NCBI GenBank assembly: GCA_016720835.1
Contig: JADKJW010000002.1
Span: 62,001 to 126,000 of the forward strand
Origin: Ignavibacteria bacterium
Lineage (GTDB): Bacteria; Bacteroidota; Ignavibacteria; SZUA-365
Direction: 5' to 3'
Length of the DNA stretch: 64,000 nt
In this document: piece after piece, positions 26,901-36,278 of the stretch
Position numbering within the stretch: position 1 is the stretch's first letter
Layout: each line of letters starts with the position of its first letter
The notes under the pieces: generated by a model
What the model saw: only the letters and a program-made list of their open reading frames with translations
Database searches by the model: none
Told to the model about the DNA's origin: nothing
Position numbers and translations under genes: made by a program

Positions 26901-28222
26901 ACGCCGCGGATCTCTTCCGGACCGAAAGCGGGATGCAGCGATTTCACCAGCGCGGCGACGCCCGTCACGAAGGGCGCGGATGCGGAGGTGCCGTTGAAGG
27001 ATCCGTAGCGCCCGTCGCGCTCGGTGGTGACGACGTCCTGCCCGGGCGCGGCGATGTCGACGGTCGCGCCGTAATTCGAGAAGCCCGCGAGGTTGTCATT
27101 GGCAGCGCTCGCCGACACCGAGATGGTCTCGTCGTAGGCGCTCGGGTAGTGCAGGACGGCATTCCCCGAATTGCCTGCCGACGCGACCATGGTCACTCCG
27201 CGGCCGAACGCGTAGCGCACCATGTCGCGCAGCACCCGTGAATATTGCGTGTCGCCGAAGCTCATGTTGATGATGACGGCCCCGTTGTCGATGGCGTAGG
27301 CGATGCAGCGGGCCACGTCCCCCTCGGCGCCGACGCCGCGCGCGTCGAACGCGCGGAGCGTCATCATGCGGCAGCCGTGCGCGATGCCCGCGACGCCGCG
27401 CGTGTTGTCCGTGGCGGCGCCGATGATGCCGCTGACGCTGCTGCCGTGCCCCATCTCGTCGAGCGGATCGGCGTCGGGATCGCGGTAATCGCCGCCCGCC
27501 GCGTTGCCCTCGCCCGGCTGGTCGACGAAATCGTAGCCGATGACGTCGTCCACAAATCCGTTCCCGTCATTGTCGATGCCGTCGAAGTCGCCCGCGACGC
27601 CGTTGCGCAGCTCCGAGGAAGCCCATGGCTCGAAGCCGCCGTTTCGATTCCCGTCCTCCGCGGCATTGATCCATGTCTGCGTCCTGAGGTCGGGATGGAA
27701 ATAGTCGATGCCCGTGTCGATGACGCCGAGCAACACGTCCGCGCTGCCGCGCGTCCTGTCCCATGCCTTCTCCATGCCGATGCGCTTCATGCCCCACTGC
27801 GACGTATACGCGCTGTCGTTGGGGACGACGTCGACGCGCAGGACGTGTTCCGGCTCCACGTATTCGACCGCCGGATCGGACGCAAAGTCCGCCATCGCGG
27901 CGTCGCGTGTCGCGGGGTCGGAGAGCGTGACCAGGACGAAGCGCGCGAGTTCGTCCGTCCCCTTGCTGAAACCGGAGCGCGGTGCGCCGATGCGGTCGAG
28001 CTTCACGACGGCCCAGCGGCTCGCCTTCGCGTCGAGCGCGTCGGCAAAGCGGATGCCGGTCGCGGAAACGGTGGCTTGCGCGGCGGAGCGGAGCTTGACG
28101 AAAAAGCGCCCCGTGAGGCGCTCCTGAGCGGACGCGACGCCCGTCGCCGCGCACGCGAAGGCCGCAAGCGCCGCGATGGACAGCGCGGCGCGCCGGATCA
28201 GACGAACACTGTTACTGCTCAT
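23911..28222 (-). pseudogene. Giant secreted subtilase (S8) with FG-GAP repeats and T9SS sorting domain, frameshifted
   Basis: This is a signal-peptide protein of about 1437 residues. It has an S8 protease domain with triad Asp169 (VIDTGID), His259 (GHGSSVSG) and Ser413 (GTSASAP). Fibronectin/Ig-like segments and several FG-GAP-type units follow (DVNNDGTEE, DFNANGKPELL, DFNRNGRTDLL, DFDGDGSDEFA). A T9SS/FlgD-like C-terminus is last (VFPNPLRARDAQEF ... GLEWNLLDENG ... IPAGVYIF ... TGKFAVAR). The frame breaks near 25695: the upstream frame runs SIVNPTRSRLGT and then out, while GLGRSVFNSPRVAIGDFN continues in the next frame. Reading CGTCCC instead of CGTTCCC would restore it. The start (28222, with a longer option at 28240) overlaps the purF end. 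Confidence 0.87.
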
Positions 28223-29753
28223 GCGCATCCTTTTGTTCATGCGCGTCCTTCGAGAGATGTTCGTCGGGCGCGATGGGGTAGTCGCCGCTGAAGCATGCCG
28301 TGCAGTATCCGCGGCGGCCTTCGTGGCTCACGGTGCTCAACAGCGCGTCCATCGACAGGTAGGAAAGCGAATCGGCGCCGATCTCCTCGCGGATCCGGTC
28401 CAGATCGCCGTCGCATTGCACGGCGACGAGCTCGTCCGTGCTCGGAAAATCCATGCCGTAGGGACACGGATTCATGATCATCGGCGAGGTGATGCGCACG
28501 TGAATTTCCTTGGGATTGGCTTCGCGGATGAGCGCGATCAGCAGCTTGCTCGTGGTGCCGCGGACGATGGAATCGTCGATCACCACCACCTTCTTGCCCT
28601 CGATCACGCCCTTCACCGTGTTGAATTTCATGCGCACCTTGGTCTCGCGCTTTTCCTGACCGGGCTGGATGAAGGTCCGTCCGATGTAGTGGTTCCGGAT
28701 GAGGCCGATCTCGTAGCGCGCGTCGATGCCCTGCTGCGTGCTCGCGCGGACGAAACCGATGACGGCGGTGTTGCTCGAATCGGGCACGGACATGATCACC
28801 ACCGGCTCCTCCTCGGTGTCGCCGCGCACGGGACTCTCGGCCGCGAGCACCTTGCCGAGCTTGCGCCGCACCTTGTCGACGCGCTCCTCGAAGATGTTGG
28901 AATCGGGCCGCGAGAAGTAGATGAATTCGAAGATGCAGTGCCGGTGCCGCTCGGGCCGCGCGTCGAGACGGCGCCGTCGCGGCTCCGCGCCCATGCGGCT
29001 GTCGAAGAACAGCACTTCGCCCGGCTCCACGTCGCGCACGTACTCCGCCTGCATGATGTCGAGCGCGCAGGTTTCGGACGCCACCACCCAGGCCGCGCCC
29101 TTGCGGCCGAGGCAGAGCGGTCGGAATCCATGCGGATCGCGCGCCGCGATGAGCGTGTCGCCGTGCAGCATGACGAGGGAGAACGCGCCTTCGATGGTGT
29201 TGAGCGCGTCCATGATGCGGTCCTCGGGCGTGGCCGCCTTGCTGCGCGCCGTGAGGTGCAGCACGACCTCGGTATCGGTGGAAGTCTGGAAAATGGTGCC
29301 TTCGTCCTGGAGCCGCGCACGCAGCACGCGCGTGTTCGTGAAGTTGCCGTTGTGCGCGACGGCAAGCTGCCCGTCGCGATACGCGACCATGAACGGCTGA
29401 ATGTTCTCGAGATTATCGGACCCGGTTGTCGAATACCGGTTATGCCCGATCGCGATGTCGCCGACGAGGTGCCGGGTGAGAATATCCTGGTTCGAGAACA
29501 CTTCCGTCACGAGTCCGGGTCCGCGGTGGATGCGCAGCAACGCGTGATCGTTGCTCGTGGTCTCGCGCAGGTACGACACGATGCCGGAGGCCTCCTGGCC
29601 GCGATGCTGCAGCGCGTGCAATCCGTAATACGCGAGCGTGGAGGCGTGCGGTGCGCCGTAAATTCCCACGATGCCGCAATTGGATTGCGGCTTGTCGATC
29701 TCGTCCTTCTCGTGCGCGGTATTCATGGGATGGTCGTTGCCTTGTGATGTCAT
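28212..29753 (-). CDS. purF: Amidophosphoribosyltransferase PurF
   Basis: PurF makes 5-phosphoribosylamine from PRPP and glutamine, the first committed purine step. The protein (513 residues, or 504 from the alternative ATG at 29726) has a short propeptide ending just before the Ntn nucleophile Cys in SNCGIVGIYG. Glutaminase-domain markers HRGQEASGI, IGHNRYSTTG and AHNGNFTN are present. The PRPP motif VVVIDDSIVRGTTS lies in the phosphoribosyltransferase domain. Its end overlaps the start of the giant subtilase gene by about 11 nt, an unusual partner. The PHP hydrolase gene ends 18 nt upstream. Confidence 0.96.
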   Translation of the reverse strand: MTSQGNDHPMNTAHEKDEIDKPQSNCGIVGIYGAPHASTLAYYGLHALQHRGQEASGIVSYLRETTSNDHALLRIHRGPGLVTEVFSNQDILTRHLVGDIAIGHNRYSTTGSDNLENIQPFMVAYRDGQLAVAHNGNFTNTRVLRARLQDEGTIFQTSTDTEVVLHLTARSKAATPEDRIMDALNTIEGAFSLVMLHGDTLIAARDPHGFRPLCLGRKGAAWVVASETCALDIMQAEYVRDVEPGEVLFFDSRMGAEPRRRRLDARPERHRHCIFEFIYFSRPDSNIFEERVDKVRRKLGKVLAAESPVRGDTEEEPVVIMSVPDSSNTAVIGFVRASTQQGIDARYEIGLIRNHYIGRTFIQPGQEKRETKVRMKFNTVKGVIEGKKVVVIDDSIVRGTTSKLLIALIREANPKEIHVRITSPMIMNPCPYGMDFPSTDELVAVQCDGDLDRIREEIGADSLSYLSMDALLSTVSHEGRRGYCTACFSGDYPIAPDEHLSKDAHEQKDAHEQ

Positions 29754-29771
29754 GTCAGATTCGATGCGGCG

Positions 29772-30836
29772 TCAGCATGCGCCGCCGGCGTCGCCGATGC
29801 GGATATGGTTGGAGTAGATCCAGCCCTTGCCGTCGAGCCACGCTTCGACGCGGTACGCGCCGGGCGTGAGGACTTTGTAGCTGAGCTCCCTGCTGGCGGT
29901 CTCCAGCACGACGTTGCCGTTCCAGATCAGGCGCAGATCGGCCCGGAACGGGGTCTTCGCGGTGAGCTTCACAGCTTCCTTTCCGGGAAACTCGATCAGG
30001 GAACCGGGAAGGTGCTTCCTGCGGCCGGATGTCGCGAAAAACTCAAAGCCCTTCGGATCCGCGTGATAGCAGTTCGCCACGAAGGACCGTCCATCCCGAA
30101 GCGCATGGTACAGCCGCCACTTGTCCGCCTCGAAATGCTCCGCCTCGCCCCGGTGCAGCGGTTCCTCGAGAAGCACGTGCGTATGAATGGAGCGGAACAT
30201 CACTTTGTAGGGAAATACCTCCACCTCGAAGAAGCCGAGGACGTCCGATTTGTGGGCGTGCGCGTCCACGCCGCCGATGGCCGTGACGCGGCGCGTCCGG
30301 TTGAGCGCGTCCCAGCGCTGCAGGGTCTCCACGGGCGGCGCGGTGATGGATTTGAGGGGATGCAGGAAGCGCTGGATCTTGTTCTCCTCGGTGAGTCCCT
30401 CCATCCATTCGCTCATGTGATTCCAGATCTCGATGCCGTCGAAGTCTTCCGAATCCCAGGCAAGCCACGGGTACGGCGGATGCTCGGGCATGCTGCTGCG
30501 CTTCTCGTCGGGATGCGCCAGGAAACCCACGCCGCCCCTCTCCTTGACCCGGCGGACGTATTCCTGCGCGGTTATGCGCACTCCCACGGTGGTGTCGAGA
30601 CCGAAGGCCAGGTAATGGTTGCGGTCCGCACGGTCGTTGATTTCGTAGCCGATGAGCACCATCACGTCATCGCGCCACCCTTCCCAGCCGTCCTTCTTGG
30701 CCTTGAGGCTGTTGTGGTCGCTCAGCATGATGAAGTCGAGCCCCACTTCCGACGCCGCGCGGGCGATGTCCGGGATTTCGCCCGTCCCGTCGGAATACGT
30801 GGAATGAATATGTATGGCGCCGACGTATTCGTACAT
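29772..30836 (-). CDS. PHP-domain metallohydrolase (CehA/McbA-like)
   Basis: The 354-residue protein opens with the PHP metal-binding motif AIHIHSTYSDGTGE, followed by MLSDHNSLKAKK and VLIGYEIND. GFLAHPDEKR and a C-terminal WIYSNHIRIGD block are also seen, as in CehA-type members that combine a PHP phosphoesterase with a C-terminal beta domain. It probably hydrolyses a phosphoester; the substrate is unknown. The ATG at 30836 is chosen because the motif begins directly after it. It is the first gene of the long minus-strand directon and diverges from the methyltransferase gene. Confidence 0.85.
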   Translation of the reverse strand: MYEYVGAIHIHSTYSDGTGEIPDIARAASEVGLDFIMLSDHNSLKAKKDGWEGWRDDVMVLIGYEINDRADRNHYLAFGLDTTVGVRITAQEYVRRVKERGGVGFLAHPDEKRSSMPEHPPYPWLAWDSEDFDGIEIWNHMSEWMEGLTEENKIQRFLHPLKSITAPPVETLQRWDALNRTRRVTAIGGVDAHAHKSDVLGFFEVEVFPYKVMFRSIHTHVLLEEPLHRGEAEHFEADKWRLYHALRDGRSFVANCYHADPKGFEFFATSGRRKHLPGSLIEFPGKEAVKLTAKTPFRADLRLIWNGNVVLETASRELSYKVLTPGAYRVEAWLDGKGWIYSNHIRIGDAGGAC

Positions 30837-30859
30837 TGTCGTTTCTTGAAAAGAGATGA

Positions 30860-30865
30860 AAAATA
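30860..30865 (-). promoter_or_regulatory. Putative -10 element (TATTTT) upstream of the PHP gene
   Basis: The minus strand reads AGCCGTATTTTTCATC, 23 nt before the ATG at 30836. It belongs to the recurring TATNTT set. Confidence 0.42.
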
Positions 30866-30922
30866 CGGCTTCAGCGCTGTCTTTCCAAGGTGGATTCCCG
30901 TCCACCGAAATTCCAGGTTGCG

Positions 30923-30928
30923 TATATT
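30923..30928 (+). promoter_or_regulatory. Putative -10 element (TATATT), possibly for a leaderless mRNA
   Basis: The sequence GGTTGCGTATATTCCGG lies only 8 nt before the ATG at 30937. It shares 13 of 15 positions with the element at 48821. If it is a -10 box, transcription would begin at or next to the start codon. Confidence 0.42.
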
Positions 30929-30936
30929 CCGGTGCA

Positions 30937-31905
30937 ATGACTCCGCCCCCCCTCACCCCCTGCCCGCTTTGCGGCAACGCGGACGACCTCCTTCCTGTGG
31001 ATGTGAGGGAGATGATGTTTGGATCGGGACGGGTCTACCGCTACGCGCATTGCGCCGCGTGCGCGAGTCTGCGGTACATCGGACCGCCGATTTCCGGAGA
31101 AGAGCAATATCCAAGCGGATACTACGTCCATGCCCCGCGCCCGCAAGGCACGCGGCCGCTGGCAGCCTGGCTGCAGGGTCGAAGGGCGCGGCACGCGGCG
31201 GGCTCGCGCGAACTGCTCGGCGGTATCGTCCATCACCTCTTCACCGATCGCGCGTTCGACAGCCTGCGCCGCTTGAAACTGCAGGCGAGCTCCGCCATTC
31301 TCGACGTCGGCTGCGGAAACGGACGCCTTGTCGCCGCCCTGCATCGCGCAGGTTTCCGGAACGTCACGGGCGCGGATCCCTTCCTCGCCCGCGTTGCATC
31401 GGAGAACGCGCAGCCGCGTTTCCTGCGTTCGGACATCGCGGAGATCCATGGTCAGTTCGACGTCGTCATGTTCCATCACTCCTTCGAACACCTGCCCGAT
31501 CCGCGGGCGACGCTGTCCCATGTCGAACGCCTCCTGCGCCCGGGCGGCCAGTGCCTCATCGCGACGCCCAACCTCGATTCGCAGGCGTGGCGGGACTACG
31601 GCGCCGAGTGGGTGCAGATCGACGCGCCTCGGCATTACTTCATCTTCAGCGCGCGCGCGCTCGGGGCGCTTGTCGCGGACACCGGCTTCGTCATCGAGCA
31701 TATCCGGCACGACTCCACCGCATTCCAGTTCTGGGGCAGCGAACTCTACCGTCGCGGCATCCCGCTCACGGCGCCGGCATCTCCCGCGCGCAGCCGCATG
31801 CCGGAACGCCTCCGGCCGCAGATGCTTCCCCTATCGTTCAAGGCCGCACTCCTCAATCGCAGGAACGACGGCGATCAACTCGTCATGTACCTTCGGAAGA
31901 TCTAG
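30937..31905 (+). CDS. Class I SAM-dependent methyltransferase with N-terminal zinc ribbon
   Basis: The 322-residue protein begins with a zinc-ribbon pair (CPLCGNADD ... CAACASLRY, Cys-x2-Cys at both ends). It continues with a Rossmann methyltransferase domain whose motif I is ILDVGCGNGRLV, followed by FDVVMFHHSFEHLPDP and the post-motif LRPGGQCLIATPNLDS. This architecture is common in sugar- or surface-polymer-modifying methyltransferases, so a cell-surface substrate is possible but not shown. It is transcribed alone, divergent from the PHP gene. Confidence 0.87.
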   Translation: MTPPPLTPCPLCGNADDLLPVDVREMMFGSGRVYRYAHCAACASLRYIGPPISGEEQYPSGYYVHAPRPQGTRPLAAWLQGRRARHAAGSRELLGGIVHHLFTDRAFDSLRRLKLQASSAILDVGCGNGRLVAALHRAGFRNVTGADPFLARVASENAQPRFLRSDIAEIHGQFDVVMFHHSFEHLPDPRATLSHVERLLRPGGQCLIATPNLDSQAWRDYGAEWVQIDAPRHYFIFSARALGALVADTGFVIEHIRHDSTAFQFWGSELYRRGIPLTAPASPARSRMPERLRPQMLPLSFKAALLNRRNDGDQLVMYLRKI

Positions 31906-31989
31906 AAGACGCCCCCCTGTGCAGCCTCACGATCATGCCGACATGTCCCGCGCATCTCCCTTCCACCTGCCCCCTGGCACCTGTCCCCT

Positions 31990-34265
31990 TCACCGAAGAA
32001 CCACCCGCATCGTCGCGTTGCCTCCCGCGGAAAGCAGCGAACAGAAGTACACCCCGTCGGGCAGTCCGCTCCCGTCGAAACGCACGCTGTAGTTTCCCGC
32101 TTCGCGAAATCCGTTCTCCAGGCTCCGCACTTCGCGTCCCAACGCGTCGAACAGTCTCAGGCTGATGCTCCCCGCATGCGGGAGCGCGTAGCTGATGGAC
32201 ATCGATGCGGCTGCCGGATTCGGGGAGACGGAGAGGGTCACGGAAGTGGGCGTCACATCCCCGGGCACCTTCTTCGGCGTGACCGCCTGCACGGCGGCGA
32301 GCGCATCCACCTTGCCGTAGCCGAAGCGCGTGTTCGGGGTCGCGCCGGTGAGCGCATCCTTGCGGGCCGTGCTCGTGAGCGCACCCAGCACGTCCGGATA
32401 ATCGAGCGAGGAATTGCGCTCGAGCATCAGCGCCACGACGCCAGCAACGTGCGGCGAGGCCATGCTCGTGCCCTGCATTTTCTGATACCCCCCGCCGAAC
32501 AGGATGCTCGCGGCATCCGCACCGCAATCGGCTGACAGGGCGGACAGGATCGCCTCGCCGGGCGCGCTGATCTCGGGTTTCTGCCGCCGGTCGCGCGAGG
32601 GGCCGGTGCTGCTGAATGAGGAGAGCGTCCCGGGCGCGGGATTGCCGTCCTGCGTTTGGGTGACGCCGTTTTCGTCCACCCACTGGTTCTTGGTGACGTA
32701 GGATCCGACGCTGATCAGTTTCTTCGCCGTCGCGGGCATGCCGACGCTGCTCTCGTAGTCCCCCGGGAAAATGTGATTCTCCGCGTTCTGCGTCGGGCCG
32801 AATTCGCCGTTGAGCAGCCAGCCGTCCAGGGTGCCGGACCCCGTCGTGTAGACCGCGAAAAGCAGATTCGAGAGCGCGGTCCCGAACCCGGTCTGCATCA
32901 GCGCAAGCGTGGCGTGGCCAAGCCCGTTCGACGGGTCGCTTCCCACGTTGACGATGCCGGCGACATTGCCGAAGACGTTGATTCCGTCGAGCATCGAGCC
33001 GCCACCGACGAGCGGCGAGTTCCCGAGATTCCACGGGTAGTCGTTGTACCACGCGAGGCCCACGTTCACCGGACCTCCGCTGTACCAGATGTCGATCACC
33101 GCGCTGGGCGCCCCCTGCGGGACGCGGAAAAACGTGACCCGCGGCTCCGTTGCGTCACCGCCTGTCGTGTACCGCACATGCATGCGCTGTCCGCCGCTGT
33201 TGCCCGCGGACGCGACGATGATGCGGCCCGGACCGACGAGATTGCTGAGCGCCTGCTCGTAGAGGCTGCTGCCGTCGTGCGCGCCGAGCTGTCCGCCGAG
33301 ACTGAGATTGATGACGGCGGGCTTCTGCATGGCCGCCGCGCGTTTGAAGATGAAATCGCAGCCGTTGATGACGTCCGTGTCCTTGAAACCGGGACCGGAA
33401 CGAAAGCCCTTGACGAACACGATATCCGATTCGGGCGCGATGCCGGTGTATTCGCGGTTCATGCCGCCGTTGCCCGCTGCGGTACCCGTCACATGCGTGC
33501 CGTGCCCGTGCCCGTCCTGCAGGTCGCGCTCGAGACATGCCCCGGCGTCGATGGCCGCTTTCGCGTACTGCCGACCGTACCCGTATTCGGGCGGCGGCGC
33601 CGCTGCCGTGCTCGTCGAATCCGACATGTCCCAGATGTACTGAATGCGCGAACCGGACGAGGAACGGAAATCGGGATGCGCCCAGTCGATGCCGGAATCC
33701 ACGACGCCGAGCACCACCCCCTTGCCCGTGTACGCGCGGGACAGATTGACGCCTGTGTGCACGGCGTCGGCGCGGATTTCCGGCTCACGTTCATCAGCGC
33801 GGAAAGATAGGTCCCGTGCTGCATCACACGGACCGATGGATCCGCCGCGATCGTGTCGAGCGCATCCAGGGGCGCCGTGCAGGCGAGGATGTCCCCCGCG
33901 ATGGATTCCACATCGCCGCCCAGCGCGCGGATGTGTGTCGCCGTTGCGGAGACATCGTCGGATTTGAGAAAGAGCGACAGCATCGTGCGCCCGTCGCGGA
34001 TGTGCGACGGCAACAGCGAGGCAAACCCTTCCGCCTGCCGCGAAACGTCCACTCCCTGTTTCGCGAACTGCGCGCGAAGCCCGCGCATCAGGTGCAGCAT
34101 CGGGTCGAGCGCGCGCAACCGGTCGGGAAGCAGGCGCGGCACAGCTCCCTCGAACCGGGATGTGTCGGGACGAAACGGTTGTGTGTCCGCCGCGTCCGGA
34201 AACTCCTGCGCGAACACCGGCAGCGCCATCACGGCGAGAATCCACATGGTCACGATGCGTTTCAT
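31990..34265 (-). pseudogene. Secreted subtilase (S8) with propeptide and T9SS sorting domain, frameshifted
   Basis: This protein of about 758 residues has a signal peptide (MKRIVTMWILAVMALPVFAQ). An I9-like propeptide runs to about residue 150. The S8 domain has Asp near 190 (VVDSGIDWAHPDF), His near 260 (GHGTHVTGT) and Ser near 600 (GTSMASPHVAGV), with a PA-like insertion between His and Ser. The C-terminus is a type A sorting domain (LSVSPNPAAASMSISY ... LPDGVYFCSLLS). The frame is lost near 33793: the first frame reads ALMNVSRKSAP, the second EPEIRADAVHTGVNLS; one missing base restores ...MNVEPEIRADA. The upstream lipoprotein gene resembles its propeptide. Confidence 0.87.
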
Positions 34266-34380
34266 ATGCAACCCTCCTGCTTCATTCGTGTCATGACCGC
34301 GAGCCGGGATCCCGCGGCGCCGTGTGCGCACGGTTCTCCGCTCCGAAAATCAGGGGAGAGGACCACGAGGCTGCGCGGCG

Positions 34381-34956
34381 TTATCGGACGTTGTTTTGCG
34401 CGAGCTGGAAGAAGGACACCGCATCCAGCGCGGCCAGCGCGTACAGTTCACGGACGGAGACTTCGGCGGTGAAGATATCGCCGATGGCGCTTCCGATGTT
34501 CGCGCCCGTGGCTTCGAGTTCCTTGCGGAAATCGGCCGAGATCGGTTTCGCGCACTTGCCGATGACGGAGATCCGTTCCTTCGACTCCGCGCGCCGCAAC
34601 TGGGAGATTTTCAGTTTCAACGAAGGATCGAATTTGTGCTCCGGGTCGAGATCGATCTTCTCGATCCATTCGAAGGATGCAAACGCCCGGACTTGCGCAG
34701 GCGTGCCTGTTGCACGGAGCAGGTGCTCGTTGACGAGGGACATCTCGAGTCCGGCGGCGCGCACCTCGGATTCCATCTGCGCGTCCAGGGGGCGCGTGGC
34801 GATGCCGACGACGTGCAGGCGCGACGCGGTGTCGCGCTTCGACGAGAGCGCGGTGCTCAGTGATCCCGTAAATTTCTGGTCCCTCTCCTTCTGCGGCGTT
34901 GCGCAGCAGCAAAGCAGGACGACCGCAAAGACAACCCCGCAGGATAGCGGATTCAT
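34381..34956 (-). CDS. Lipoprotein with two tandem subtilase-propeptide (I9-like) units
   Basis: The 191-residue lipoprotein has a signal ending LLCCCATP. Two similar halves follow: SRLHVVGIATRPLDAQMESE ... TGTPAQVRAFASFEWIEKIDL, and ERISVIGKCAKPISADFRKE ... AEVSVRELYALAALDAVSFFQL. Both follow the V..G.....D...ELEA.GA.I.......TA.V....L..LA.LD.V pattern of I9 propeptides, and they resemble the prodomain of the subtilase encoded 115 nt downstream. A membrane-anchored inhibitor or intramolecular-chaperone role in trans is inferred. The ATG at 34956 opens the lipoprotein signal. Confidence 0.72.
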   Translation of the reverse strand: MNPLSCGVVFAVVLLCCCATPQKERDQKFTGSLSTALSSKRDTASRLHVVGIATRPLDAQMESEVRAAGLEMSLVNEHLLRATGTPAQVRAFASFEWIEKIDLDPEHKFDPSLKLKISQLRRAESKERISVIGKCAKPISADFRKELEATGANIGSAIGDIFTAEVSVRELYALAALDAVSFFQLAQNNVR

Positions 34957-34984
34957 GGCGTGCACCGGAATGTGAAGAGCATGA

Positions 34985-34990
34985 AATATA
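34985..34990 (-). promoter_or_regulatory. Putative -10 element (TATATT) upstream of the propeptide-like lipoprotein
   Basis: The minus strand reads GGCCGTATATTTCATG, 28 nt before the ATG at 34956. It would drive the lipoprotein and probably the subtilase. Confidence 0.45.
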
Positions 34991-35155
34991 CGGCCCCGAA
35001 GAGCCGGGCGCAACAGCGGCAAGGACGGATCGCTCCGGCAACTCCTTGGCGCTGTGATGTTCTCCTCTCGTCGTCTTCACCTGATTCCTGCCCCGACAAT
35101 GTCGTCACGCCTCCTTCCGTGGAGGAGCTCATCGTCCATTTCCAATGCGATACCG

Positions 35156-36247
35156 TCAGAAAGCGAACATACGTTCCCAACAGTGCCGCAGAAAGTTCTC
35201 ACGCCGCTCTCTCATTATTTTTTCGAACCGTATTCGCGGTCCGCGCCGGTATTCGCACTTGGAGATCGATGGGAATTGCGTATGGTAATAATCAAACCAC
35301 GGCCGCAACGTGTCGTTCACCGTGTCCTCGAGCACCTCGCGGAGTGCCGCGGAGTATCCGTGCGCCTCGGAGTATTGCGCATCGTCCGGCAGGAGGCGCG
35401 ATGCCTTCCATTCTCCCCGGAAGCCCTTCATCTCGATATCGAGCAGGGTCTCTATCTCGAACGGGTACACGCGTTCATCTTCACCAGTGTCGATGCCGAG
35501 TGTCGGCTCCACGGCGTAGTACCGTACCAAATACCCGCACAATTCCCGTACGGTCCATCCGGGCCGGTGCGAATCGCTCCCTTCAGCGCAATCGAACGCA
35601 GCGACCACAAGCATGCGAATGCAGTCGCCACCCACTCCACGACGGGCAATGAAGCGCAGTACCTCGTCCTCCGGGACGGGCGGTCGAAGCATGCTCGTCC
35701 CATCCGTCCCTGCTCGTTGGTACACCGTGCCGTGTATCGTCTTGCGGCAGGCGAAGCCATTACCGGTCAGGCAGGCCATCACCGCGCGTCGTATGCGCGC
35801 GTACGCCGGATCCACTTCAGCTTGTAAATCCGCCATCGCGTGCCACAGTTTCATGCACACGAGCGCGCGAACCTCTTCCACCAGGCGATCGTCGGACGCC
35901 TTACCTGACGACCGCGGAAGCCGGAAATACGATGCGATCTCTGAAAGGTGTGACCCGCGTCTGGGTAGTAAAAGTTCCTCAACCGCGCGGAGGACGATCT
36001 CATCATCCCGGATCGTCCACCCGTGGTGGTTGTAGCGTCCGCGACGGGAAAACCTCGCAAGGGAGCGGGATCCGACTTTCAGCAGGCACGCGAACGCTCG
36101 GGCAGTAGCACTCTCATCGTCCGGATCTTCGAGGTACGCTTCGATGGCAGCTCGGAGGCCAGTCGCAACGATGACGGTGTCCATCCCTTCCGTCACTGAA
36201 AACGCCACATCCTCTCTTGCATCACGGTGCGCACATCCTTCTTCCAT
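35156..36247 (-). CDS. Unrecognised 363-residue protein
   Basis: This soluble-looking, charged protein has no signal peptide or membrane segment. Visible stretches include a helical N-terminus (LRAAIEAYLEDPDDESATARAF), an Arg-rich loop (SRSLARFSRRGRYNHHG), a long helical middle and an Arg/Glu-rich C-terminus (RIRFEKIMRERRENFLRHCWERMF) that could bind nucleic acid. The ATG at 36247 is preceded by GAGGA at good spacing, which decides the start over the adjacent GTG. A TATTTC element lies 25 nt upstream. It stands alone beside an AT-richer patch. I do not recognise the family and assign no function. Confidence 0.7.
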   Translation of the reverse strand: MEEGCAHRDAREDVAFSVTEGMDTVIVATGLRAAIEAYLEDPDDESATARAFACLLKVGSRSLARFSRRGRYNHHGWTIRDDEIVLRAVEELLLPRRGSHLSEIASYFRLPRSSGKASDDRLVEEVRALVCMKLWHAMADLQAEVDPAYARIRRAVMACLTGNGFACRKTIHGTVYQRAGTDGTSMLRPPVPEDEVLRFIARRGVGGDCIRMLVVAAFDCAEGSDSHRPGWTVRELCGYLVRYYAVEPTLGIDTGEDERVYPFEIETLLDIEMKGFRGEWKASRLLPDDAQYSEAHGYSAALREVLEDTVNDTLRPWFDYYHTQFPSISKCEYRRGPRIRFEKIMRERRENFLRHCWERMFAF

Positions 36248-36272
36248 CACGTCCTCATCTTACAACAAGAAC

Positions 36273-36278
36273 GAAATA
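36273..36278 (-). promoter_or_regulatory. Putative -10 element (TATTTC) upstream of the 363-residue protein
   Basis: The minus strand reads GTGGCTATTTCGTTC, 25 nt before the ATG at 36247, within AT-rich sequence. Confidence 0.38.
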
